Source: Hydractinia symbiolongicarpus (Eukaryota > Cnidaria > Hydrozoa > Anthoathecata > Hydractiniidae). Taken from it: DNA of 64,000 bases. Where the stretch lies: NCBI RefSeq assembly GCF_029227915.1, contig NC_079879.1, positions 28,464,501 through 28,528,500 on the forward strand, read 5' to 3'. The position numbers and the translations under genes were made by a program. Below the pieces are notes generated by a model that searched no databases, was not told where the DNA came from, and saw only the letters and a program-made list of their open reading frames with translations. Below are positions 54,301 to 64,000 of the stretch, one piece after another (the stretch's first letter is position 1; every line of letters begins with the position of its first letter).

Positions 54301-56230
54301 GACTGATACCGTTAGAAAGTCAATTAAATGTAGTTTTTGAAGCTGTCTCTATTTCTTGAGCGCGTGCTAACGGCTAGGATTGGTCCCACAGTATATGATG
54401 AAATTTTTATCTACATTTTTAAATAAAGCGCTGCCAAAGCTCCCAGTTTAATCGCTGAGTTCTAGCAATCATGTCAAACTAAGAAAAAAGTTATTTCTTG
54501 GAGTCCAATTGTCTCATTTACCACATTTATAAGGTCAAAGTCTAAAATCATTTCATTTAAGTCCCACAGTCCATGGTTTCACAGTTAAAAGCGACACAAC
54601 CTAGTAATATCAGAAAAATATCGCTAAATGCATGTTTGTACGAATATGTGACGTAATGGTTGTAATTCATACGGACTGATACCGTTAGAGAGTCAATGAA
54701 ATATAGTTTTTGAAACTGTCTCTATTTCTTGAGCGCGAGCTAACGGCTAGGATTGGTCCCACAGTACAAAATGAATTTTTAACTACATTTTTAAATAAAA
54801 TGCTACCACAGCTCCAAGTGTAATCGCTGAGTTCCAGCAATCATGTCAAACTGAGGAAAATGTTATTTCTTGGAGTCCAATTGTCTCTTTTATCACATTG
54901 ATAAGGTCAAAGTTCAAAATCAGTTCAATAAAGTCCCATAGTCAATCGTTTCACTGTTTAAAGCGATGAAACCTAATAGTATCAGAAAGATATCGCTAAA
55001 TGCATGTTGGTACAAATATGTGACGCAACCATCGTAACTCACACGGACTGATACCGTTAGAAAGTCAATGAAATATAGTTTTTGAAACTGTCTCTATTTC
55101 TTGAGCGCGAGCTAACGGCTAGGATTGGTCCCAGAGTACAAAATTATTTTTTTAACTACATTTTTAAATAAAACGCTACCACAGCTCCCAGTGTAATCGC
55201 TGAGTTCCAGCAATCTTGTCAAACTAAGAATAATGTTATTTCTTGGAGTCCAATTGTCTCTTTTATCATATTTATAAGGTCAAAGTCCAAAATCAGTTCA
55301 ATAAAGTCCCATAGTCAATCGTTTCACTGTTAAAAGCGATGAAAGCTAATAGTATCAGAAAGATATCGCTAAATGCATGTTGGTACAAATATGTGACGCA
55401 ACCATCGTAACTCACACGGACTGATACCATTAGAAAGTCAATGAAATATAGTTTTTGAAACTGTCTCTATTTCTTGAGCGCGAGCTAACGGCCAGGATTG
55501 GTCCCAGAGTACAAAATTATTTTTTTAACTACATTTTTAAATAAAACGCTACCACAGCTCCCAGTGTAATCGCTGAGTTCCAGCAATCTTGTCAAACTAA
55601 GAATAATGTTATTTCTTGGAGTCCAATTGTCTCTTTTATCATATTTATAAGGTCAAAGTCCAAAAGCAGTTCAATAAAGTCCCATAGTCAATCGTTTCAC
55701 TGTTAAAAGCGATGAAAGCTAATAGTATCAGAAAGATATCGCTAAATGCATGTTGGTACAAATATGTGACGCAACCATCGTAACTCACACGGACTGATAC
55801 CATTAGAAAGTCAAATAAATGTAGTTTTTGAAGCTGCCTCTATTTCTTGAGCGCGAGCTAACGGCTAGGATTGGTCCCACAGTACAAAATGAATTTTTTA
55901 ACTACATTTTTAAATAAAACGCTACCACAGCTCCAAGTGTAATCGCTGAGTTCCAGCAATCATGTCAAACTAAGGAAAATGAAATTTCTGGAGTCCAATT
56001 GTCTCTTTTATCACATTCATAAGGTCAAAGTCCAAAATCAGTTCAATAAAGTCCCATAGTCAATCGTTTCACTGTTTAAAGCAATGAAACCTAATAGTAT
56101 CAGAAAGATATCGCTAAATGCATGTTGGTACAAATATGTGACGCAACCATCGTAACTCACACGGACTGATACCGTTAGAAAGTCAATGAAATATAGTTTT
56201 TGAAACTGTCTCTATTTCTTGAGCGCGAGC
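51394..56230 (+). repeat. Divergent satellite A subfamily block
   Basis: About 13 monomers here form a distinct subfamily with ttgagcgcgagctaacgg, cacagctcccagtgtaatc, accatcgtaactcacacgg and cctaatagtatcag. Two monomers are heavily shortened. Near 51612 and 53632 the sequence jumps from ataaggtgaaa directly to the gtccc/gtgcc-cacag landmark; the surrounding duplicates are 2022 bp apart on the left side. Adjacent monomers near 55131 and 55504 are almost identical (373-bp spacing, shared ccagagtacaaaattattt), a recent single-monomer duplication. The block ends in a sharp deletion junction at 56230. Confidence 0.88.
56228..56230. other. Deletion junction between satellite A subfamilies
   Basis: The left monomer should continue gcgagctaacggctagg. 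Instead it joins gctaccagagcgccc, so about 60 bp of the monomer are missing. The bases agc fit both sides, giving a possible 3-base microhomology. Left of the point is the divergent 51-56 kb subfamily; right of it are 43-49 kb-type monomers. The point marks the edge of a block transfer or a deletion. Confidence 0.85.
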
Positions 56231-57060
56231 GCTACCAGAGCGCCCAGTGTAATCGCTTAGTTCTGGCAATCATGTCAAATTAAAAAGAATGTTATTTCTT
56301 GGAGTCCAATTGTCTCATTTATAACATTTATAAGGTCAAAGTCCAAATTCAGTTCAATTAAGTCCCACAGTCAATCGTTTCTCAGTTAAAAACGACGCAA
56401 CCTAGTAATATCAGAAACAAATCGCTAAATACATGTTGGTACGAATGTGTGACGCGACCATTGTATCGCAAACATGCTGATACCGTTAGAAATTCAACGA
56501 AATGTAGTTTTTGAAACTGTCTCTATATTTTCAGCGCGCGCAAACGGTTAGGATTGGTCCCACAGTACAAAAAGGCTTATTTATCTAAGTTTTTGGATAA
56601 AGCACTACAAGAGCGCCCAGTATAATTGCTGAGCTTCAGCAATCATTTCAAGTTAAGAAGAACGTTATTTCCTGGAGTCCAGTTGTCTCATTGATGGCAT
56701 TTATAAGGTCAAAGTCTAAAATCAGTTCAATTAAGTCCCACAGTCAATCGTTTCACTGTTAATAGCGATGCAACCTAGTAGTATCAGAAGAATATTGCTA
56801 AGTACATGTTGGTACGAACATGTGACGCAACCGTTGTAACTCAAACGGACTGATACCGTGAGAGAGTCCACGAAATGTAGTTCTTGAAACTGTCTCTATT
56901 TCTTCAGCGCGAGCTAAGGGCTAGGAATGGTCCCGCAGTAAAAAATGACATATTTATCTACATTTTCAAATAAAGCGCTACCAGAGCGCCCAGTGTAATC
57001 GCTTAGTTCCAGCAATCATAACAAACTAAGAAAAATGTTATTTCTTGGAGTCCAATTGTC
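56231..57060 (+). repeat. Satellite A monomers of the 43-49 kb type
   Basis: These two or so monomers share private variants with the 43-49 kb region, such as caaatttt-independent units with aaaaaggcttatttatc and the ggataaagcac also seen at 49261. Near 56920 the variant ctaagggctaggaatgg matches the unit at about 37645. They bridge the divergent block and the second copy of the 2.04-kb duplicated segment. Confidence 0.8.
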
Positions 57061-59101
57061 TCATTTATCACATTTATAAGGTCAAAGTCTAAAATCAGTT
57101 CAATTGAGCCCCACAGTCAATTGTTTCACAGTTAATAGCGACGCAACCTAGTAATATCAGAAACATATCGCTAAATACATGTTGGTACGAATATGTGACG
57201 CAACCGTTGTAACTCAAACGAGCTGATTCTGTTAGAAAGTCAATGAAATATAGATTTTGAAACTGTTTCTATTTCTTTGGCGGGTGCTAACGGCTAGGAT
57301 TGGTCCCACAGTAAAAAATGACTTATTTATCTGCATTTTTAAATAAAGCGCTACCAGAGCGCCCGGTGTAATTGCTTAGTTCCAGAAATCATGTCAAATT
57401 AAGAAGAATGTTGTTTTTTGGAGTCCAATTATCTCATTATAACATTAATAAGGTCACAGTCCAAATTCAGTTCAATAAAGTTCCAAAGTCAATTGTTTCA
57501 CTGTTAAAAGCGATGAAACTGAGTAATATCAGAAACATATCGCTAAATAGATGTTGGTACGAATATGTGGGGCAATCGTTGTAGTTTATCCGGACTGATA
57601 CCGTTAGAAAGTCAATGAAATACAGATTTTGAAAGTGTCTCTCTTTCTTGAGCGCGTGGTAACGGCTAGGATTGGTCCCACAGTAAAAAATGAAATTTTT
57701 ATCTACATTTTTAAATAAAGCGCTACCAAAGATCCCAGTGTAATCGCTGAGTTCCAGCAATCATGTCAAACTAAGAAAAATGTTATTTCTTGGAGTCCAA
57801 TTGTCTCATTTATCACATTTATAAGGTCAAAACCTAAAATCAGTTCAATTAAGTCCCACAGTCAATCGTTTCACTGTTAAAAGCGATGAAACTTAATAGT
57901 ATCAGAAAGATATCGGTAAATGCATGTGGGTACGAATATGTGACGCAACCGTCGTAACTCACACGGACTCATACCGTTAGAAAGTCAATTAAGTGTAGTT
58001 TTTGAAGCTGTCTCCATTTTTGGAGCGCGTGCTAACGGCTAGGAATGGTCCCACAGTAAAAAATGATTTTTTTATCTACATTTTCAAATAAATTGCTACC
58101 AGAGCGCCCAGTGTAATCGCTTAGTTCCAGCAATCATGTCAAATTATAAAGAATGTTATTTTTTGAAGTCCAATTGTCTCATCATAACATTTATAAGGTC
58201 ACAGTGCAAAATCAGTTCAATAAAGTACTAAAGTCAATTGTTTCACTGTTAAAAGCGATGAAACCTAGTAATATCAGAAAAATATCGCTAAATGCATTTT
58301 GGTACGAATATGTGACGCAACCCTTGTAACTCATACGAGCTGATACCGATAGAAAGTCAATGAAATGTAGTTTTTGAAACTGTCTCTATTACTTCAGCGC
58401 GCGCTAGCGGTTAGGATTGGTCCCACAGTAAAAAATGACTTATTTATCTAATTTTTTGAATAAAAAAATGACACAGCGTCCAGTATAATTGCTGAGTTAC
58501 AGCAATCATTTCGTATTAAGAAGAACGTTACTTCTTTGAGTGCAGTTGTCTCATTATAACATTTAAAAGGTCAAAGTCTAAAATCAGTTCAATTAAGTCC
58601 CACATACAATTGTTTCACATTTAAAAGCGACGCAACCTAGTAATATCAGAAACATATCGCTAAATACATGTTGGTACGAATATGTGACGCAATCGTTGTA
58701 ATTCATCCGGATTGATACCGTTAAAAAGTCAATGAAATATAGTTTTTGAAACTGTCTCTATTTCTGTGGCGGGTGCTAACGGCTAGGATTGGTCCCACAG
58801 TAAAAAATAACTTATTTTTCTACATTTTTAAATAAAGCGCTACCACAGCGCCCAGTGTAATTGCTTACTTTCAGCAATCATGTCAAATTAAGAAGAATGT
58901 TATTTTTTGGAGTCCAATTGTCTCATTATAACATTAGTAAGGTCACAGTCCAAAATCAGTTCAATAAAGTCCCACAGTCAATTGTTTCACAGTTAAAAGC
59001 GACACAACCTAGTAATATCAGAAAAATATCGCTAAATGCATGTTGGTACGAATATGTGAAACTTCCGTTGTAACTCAAACGAGCTGATACCGATAGAAAG
59101 T
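57061..59101 (+). repeat. Duplicated 2.04-kb satellite A segment, copy 2, truncated by satellite B
   Basis: This segment matches 49353-51393 at an offset of 7708 bp. Copy 1 continues past 51393 into ordinary satellite (agtcattgaaatg), whereas copy 2 stops at agaaagt and passes straight into satellite B. The B boundary was therefore formed within, and after, an already duplicated A segment, or the duplication copied A sequence up to the boundary. Small open frames here are repeat by-products; one on the minus strand crosses into B. Confidence 0.92.
59100..59101. other. Satellite A / satellite B junction
   Basis: Satellite A reads gataccgatagaaagt and normally continues caatgaaatg. Satellite B reads tttagtggtgaaaaaataattt. 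The window shows agaaagtgaaaaaataaatt, so the bases gt fit both families. No transposon, target duplication or unique sequence separates them. The first B unit has one small difference (aaattaaa for atttaaa). Both families are in forward orientation as written. Confidence 0.93.
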
Positions 59102-62100
59102 GAAAAAATAAATTAAAAAATCGTTCGGGAAATGAGTTTACTCCCTGGGTACTTTCTTTGTATACTTTTGAGTATACGTGCCGAGTCCGGAATTTACGGG
59201 AAATCGCAGGTTTTCGTTTGCCGGCAATTAAACTTCTTTTATTCAGCGTCTCATCAAAAATGAAAACATTTTTGAAAACTACAAGTCTCATGGGCGTTAG
59301 TGGTGAAATAATAATTTAAAAAATCGTTTGGGAAATGAGTTTACTCCCTGGGTACTTTCTTTGTATACTTTTGACTATGCGGGCCAAACCTGGGATTTAC
59401 GGGAAATCGCGGGTTTTCGTTTGCCGGCGATTAAACTTCTTTTATTCAGCGTCTCATCAAAAATGAAACCAATTTTGAAAACTACAAGTCTTAAGCGTTT
59501 TAGTGGTGAAAAAATAATTTAAAAAATCGTTCTGGAAATGAGTTTACTCACAGGGTACTTTTTTTGTATACATTCGACTATACGGGCCAAGCCCGGGATT
59601 TACGGGAAATCGCGGGTTTTCGTTTGCCGGCGATTAAACCTCTTTTATTCAGCGTCTCATCAAAAATGAAAAGATTTTTGAAAACTACAAGACTCATGCG
59701 TTTTAGTGGTGAAAAAATAATTTAAAAAATCGTTCGGGAAATGAGTTTACTCCCTGGGTACTTTCTTTGTATACTTTTGACTATACGGGCCGAGTCCGGG
59801 ATTTACGGGAAATCGCGGGTTTTCGTTTGCCGGCGATTAAATTTCTTTTATTCAGCGTCTCATCAAAAATGAAAACATTTTTAAAAACTACAAGTCTCAT
59901 GGGCTTTAGTGGTGAAATAATAATTTAAAAAATCGTTCGGGAAATGAGTTTACACCCTGGGTACTTTCTTTGTATACTTTTGACAATACGGGCCAAGCCC
60001 GGGATTTACGGGAAATCGCGGGTTTTCGTTTGCCGGCGATTAAACTTCTTTTATTCAGCGCCTCATCAAAAATGAAAACAATTTTGAAAACTACAAGTCT
60101 TATGCGTTTTAGTGGTGAAAAAATAATTTAAAAAATCGTTCTGGAAATGAGTTTACTCACGGGGTACTTTTTTTGTATACATTCGACTATACGGGCCAAG
60201 CCCGGGATTTATGGGAAATCGCGGGTTTTCGTTTGCCGGCGATTAAACCTCTTTTATTCAGCGTCTCATCAAAAATGAAAACATTTTTGAAAACTACAAG
60301 ACTCATGCGTTTTAGTGGTGAAAAAATAATTTAAAAAATCGTTCGGGAAATGAGTTCACTCCCTGGGTACTTTCTTTGTATACTTTTGACTATACGGGCC
60401 GAGTCGGGGATTTACGGGAAGTCGCGGGTTTTCGTTTGCCGGCGATTAAACTTCTTTTATTCAGCGTGTCATCAAAAATGAAAACATTTTTAAAAACTAC
60501 AAGTCTCATGGGCTTTAGTGGTGAAATAATAATTTAAATAATCGTTCGGGAAATGAGTTTACACCCTGGGTACTTTATTTGTATACTTTTGACTTTACAG
60601 GCCGAGTCCGGGATTTACGGGAAATCGCAGGTTTTCGTTTGCCGGCGATTAAACTTCTTTTATTCAGCGTCTCATCAAAAATGAAAACAAGTTTGAAGAC
60701 TACAAGTCTCATGCGTTTTAGTGGTGAAAAAATAATTTAAAAAATCGTTCGGGAAATGAGTTTACTCCCTGGGTACTTTCTTTGTATACTTTTGACTATA
60801 CGGGCCAAGCCCGGGATTTACGGGAAATCGCGGGTTTTCGTTTGCCGGCGATTAAACCACTTTCATTAAGCGTCTCATCAAAAATGAAAACATTTCTGAA
60901 AACTACAAGTCTCATGCGTTTTAGTGGTGAAAAAATAATTTAAAAAATCGTTCGGGAAATGAGTTTACTCCCTGGGTACTTTCTTTGTATACTTTTGACT
61001 ATACGGGCCGAGTCCGGGATTTACGGGAAATCGCGGGTTTTCGTTTGCCGGCGATCAAACTTCTTTTATTCAGCGTCTCATCAAAAATGAAAACATTTTT
61101 AAAAACTACAAGTCTCATGCGTTTTGGTGGTGAAAAAATAATTTAAAAAATCGTTCGGGAAATGAGTTTACTCCCTGGGTACTTTCTTTGTATACTTTTG
61201 CCTATACGGGCCAAGCCCGGGATTTACGGGAAATCGCGGGTTTTAGTTTGCCGGCGATTAAACCACTTTCATTAAGCGTCTCATCAAAAATGAAAACATT
61301 TTTAAAAACTACAAGTCTCATGGGCTTTAGTGGTGAAATAATAATTTAAATAATCGTTCGGGAAATGAGTTTACACCCTGGGTACTTTCTTTGTATACTT
61401 TTGACTTTACAGGCCGAGTCCGGGATTTACGGGAAATCGCGGGTTTTCGTTTGCCGGCGATTAAATTTCTTTTATTCAGCGTCTCATCAAAAATGAAAAC
61501 ATTTTTAAAAACTACAAGTCTCATGGGCTTTAGTGGTGAAATAATAATTTAAAAAATCGTTCGGGAAATGAGTTTACACCCTGGGTACTTTCTTTGTATA
61601 CTTTTGACAATACGGGCCAAGCCCGGGATTTACGGGAAATCGCGGGTTTTCGTTTGCCGGCGATTAAACTTCTTTTATTCAGCGTCTCATCAAAAATGAA
61701 AACAATTTTGAAAACTACAAGTCTTATGCGTTTTAGTGGTGAAAAAATAATTTAAAAAATCGTTCTGGAAATGAGTTTACTCACGGGGTACTTTTTTTGT
61801 ATACATTCGACTATACGGGCCAAGCCCGGGATTTATGGGAAATCGCGGGTTTTCGTTTGCCGGCGATTAAACCTCTTTTATTCAGCGTCTCATCAAAAAT
61901 GAAAACATTTTTGAAAACTACAAGACTCATGCGTTTTAGTGGTGAAAAAATAATTTAAAAAATCGTTCGGGAAATGAGTTCACTCCCTGGGTACTTTCTT
62001 TGTATACTTTTGACTATACGGGCCGAGTCGGGGATTTACGGGAAGTCGCGGGTTTTCGTTTGCCGGCGATTAAACTTCTTTTATTCAGCGTGTCATCAAA

Positions 62101-64000
62101 AATGAAAACATTTTTAAAAACTACAAGTCTCATGGGCTTTAGTGGTGAAATAATAATTTAAATAATCGTTCGGGAAATGAGTTTACACCCTGGGTACTTT
62201 CTTTGTATACTTTTGACTTTACAGGCCGAGTCCGGGATTTACGGGAAATCGCAGGTTTTCGTTTGCCGGCGATTAAACTTCTTTTATTCAGCGTCTCATC
62301 AAAAATGAAAACAAGTTTGAAGACTACAAGTCTCATGCGTTTTAGTGGTGAAAAAATAATTTAAAAAATCGTTCGGGAAATGAGTTTACTCCCTGGGTAC
62401 TTTCTTTGTATACTTTTGACTATACGGGCCAAGCCCGGGATTTACGGGAAATCGCGGGTTTTCGTTTGCCGGCGATTAAACCACTTTCATTAAGCGTCTC
62501 ATCAAAAATGAAAACATTTCTGAAAACTACAAGTCTCATGCGTTTTAGTGGTGAAAAAATAATTTAAAAAATCGTTCGGGAAATGAGTTTACTCCCTGGT
62601 ACTTTCTTTGTATACTTTTGACTATACGGGCCGAGTCCGGGATTTACGGGAAATCGCGGGTTTTCGTTTGCCGGCGATCAAACTTCTTTTATTCAGCGTC
62701 TCATCAAAAATGAAAACATTTTTAAAAACTACAAGTCTCATGCGTTTTGGTGGTGAAAAAATAATTTAAAAAATCGTTCGGGAAATGAGTTTACTCCCTG
62801 GGTACTTTCTTTGTATACTTTTGCCTATACGGGCCAAGCCCGGGATTTACGGGAAATCGCGGGTTTTCGTTTGCCGGCGATTAAACCACTTTCATTAAGC
62901 GTCTCATCAAAAATGAAAACATTTTTAAAAACTACAAGTCTCATGGGCTTTAGTGGTGAAATAATAATTTAAATAATCGTTCGGGAAATGAGTTTACACC
63001 CTGGGTACTTTCTTTGTATACTTTTGACTTTACAGGCCGAGTCCGGGATTTACGGGAAATCGCAGGTTTTCGTTTGCCGCGATTAAACTTCTTTTATTCA
63101 GCGTCTCATCAAAAATGAAAACAATTTTGAAGACTACAAGTCTCATGCGTTTTAGTGGTGAAAAAATAATTTAAAAAATCGTTCGGGAAATGAGTTTACT
63201 CCCTGGGTACTTTCTTTGTATACTTTTGACTATACGGGCCAAGCCCGGGATTTACGGGAAATCGCGGGTTTTCGTTTGCCGGCGATTAAACCACTTTCAT
63301 TAAGCGTCTCATCAAAAATGAAAACATTTCTGAAAACTACAAGTCTCATGCGTTTTAGTGGTGAAAAAATAATTTAAAAAATCGTTCGGGAAATGAGTTT
63401 ACTCCCTGGGTACTTTCTTTGTATACTTTTGACTATACGGGCCGAGTCCGGGATTTACGGGAAATCGCAGGTTTTTGTTTGCCGGCAATTAAACTTCTTT
63501 TATTCAGCGTCTCATCAAAAATGAAAACATTTTTGATAACTACAAAACTCATGCGTTTTGGGGGGGAAAGTAATATAAAAAATCGTTTGGGAAATGAGTT
63601 TACTCCCTGGGTACTTTCTTTGTATACTTTTGACTATACGGGCCGAGTCCGGGATTTACGGGGAGTCGCGGGTTTTCGTTTGCCGGCGATTAAACTTCTT
63701 TTATTCAGCGTCTCATCAAAAATGAAAGCATTTTTGAAAACTACAAGTCTCATGCGTTTTAGTGGTGAAAACATAATTTAAAAAATCGTTTTGGAAATGA
63801 GTTTACTCACAGGGTACTTTCTTTGTATACATTCGACTATACGGGCCAAGCCCGGGATTTACGGGAAATCGCGGGTTTTCGTTTGCCGGCGATTAAACCA
63901 CTTTCATTAAGCGTCTCATCAAAAATGAAAACATTTCTGAAAACTACAAGTATCATGCGTTTTAGTGGTGAAAAATTAATTTAAAAAATCGTTCTGGAAA
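59102..64000 (+). repeat. Satellite B array (203-bp monomers)
   Basis: About 24 head-to-tail monomers occur at a very regular 203 bp. The landmark tcgtt/tcgttcggg starts at 59121, 59324, 59527, 59730 and 59933, each 203 bp apart. A unit contains gaaatgagtttactcc, ctttgtatac, gggccgagtccggg (or ccaagcccggg), tttacgggaaatcgcggg, ttttcgtttgccggcga, cagcgtctcatcaaaaatg and tttagtggtgaaa. It has about 13 CpG per monomer by hand count, clearly richer than satellite A. Single-base losses occur, such as ccctggtac near 62597 and tgccgcg near 63079. Since 203 is not divisible by three, frames shift from unit to unit; the longest open frame (about 120 codons) is accidental. The array runs off the right edge. 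Confidence 0.97.
59790..63060 (+). repeat. 8-monomer higher-order repeat of satellite B, 1624-bp period
   Basis: Private variants recur exactly 8 x 203 = 1624 bp apart: gacaatacgg at 59982 and 61606, aaatttct at 59839 and 61463, and gactttacag at 60591 and 62215. A further gactttacag pair at 60591 and 61403 is 812 bp apart, so half of the 8-mer is itself related as a 4-mer. A copy at 63026 is 811 bp from 62215 because of the single-base deletion near 62597. Two full 8-mers are visible before the pattern breaks near 63065. Confidence 0.9.

Noticed and set aside
11818-59073. Family of 61-97-codon open frames recurring in satellite A on both strands, such as near 13678, 38847, 41457 and 49664.
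   Set aside because: They sit at one fixed phase of the monomer, overlap on opposite strands, and are broken by stops in most monomers. Their similarity follows from the satellite.
58956-59291. 111-codon minus-strand open frame crossing the A/B junction.
   Set aside because: It is a chance fusion of a common satellite A frame with a satellite B frame; both parts occur separately elsewhere as repeat by-products.
63419-63781. 120-codon open frame in satellite B, and related 64-65-codon frames on both strands at 59328, 61327 and 62139.
   Set aside because: The predicted peptides are translations of the repeat unit itself. The 203-bp unit is not divisible by three, so the long frame exists only because small indels restored phase. 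No start context, domain or conservation beyond the DNA repeat is seen.
1-64000. A CRISPR array or bacterial origin.
   Set aside because: Repeat units are 372 and 203 bp, head-to-tail without unique spacers, and no cas-like or other prokaryotic gene is present.
59102-64000. Common ancestry of satellites A and B from a shared tttttgaaa-act-gtctc-like stretch.
   Set aside because: The match is about 15 scattered bases in AT-rich sequence with a gap; the rest of the units do not align by eye.
1-64000. Telomeric repeats, tRNA or rRNA genes within the arrays.
   Set aside because: No short telomere-type tandem motif, and no cloverleaf or rRNA-like sequence, was seen on either strand.

Overview
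The window is eukaryotic satellite DNA from end to end. I found no supportable gene, RNA gene, complete transposon, CRISPR array or promoter. Open frames are all short (longest about 120 codons), sit in the same phase of repeat units wherever they recur, and show no recognisable domain. The organism cannot be named from the sequence. Tens of kilobases of tandem monomers with higher-order repeats (HORs), inversions and segmental duplications fit pericentromeric, centromeric or other constitutive heterochromatin. CpG is not depleted in either family by my hand counts, which suggests little germline CpG methylation and is compatible with an invertebrate such as an insect. That is an inference only.

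Layout. Satellite A, about 372 bp per monomer and about 158 copies, fills 1-59101. It reads forward from 1 to 6531, inverted from 6532 to 10785, and forward again from 10804 to 59101. The second inversion junction carries an 18-base piece (10786-10803) that is the exact reverse complement of 10035-10052. Satellite B, 203 bp per monomer and about 24 copies, fills about 59102-64000 and runs off the right edge. By eye A and B share no extended similarity; they meet within a 2-base overlap at 59100-59101.

Inside A the monomers form a mosaic of HORs rather than one uniform array. There are 5-mer periods (about 1860 bp), 3-mer periods (about 1116 bp), 8-mer periods (2978-2983 bp, with 7-mer versions that lost one monomer) and compound periods of 1999 and 1255 bp. 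The compound periods are explained by whole monomers plus a 121-bp truncated monomer plus an 18-bp gain. A more divergent block lies at 49353-56230. About 2.04 kb of A (49353-51393) recurs 7708 bp downstream, and that second copy is cut off exactly where B begins. B has an 8-mer HOR of 1624 bp.

The only clearly non-satellite sequence is a 230-bp, about 77% AT segment at 26076-26305, embedded between two 99-bp direct repeats of satellite A. With the inversion junctions and the A/B boundary, it is the most informative part of the window. Nothing here amounts to a new biological system in the sense of cooperating genes; the interest lies in how the array was built.
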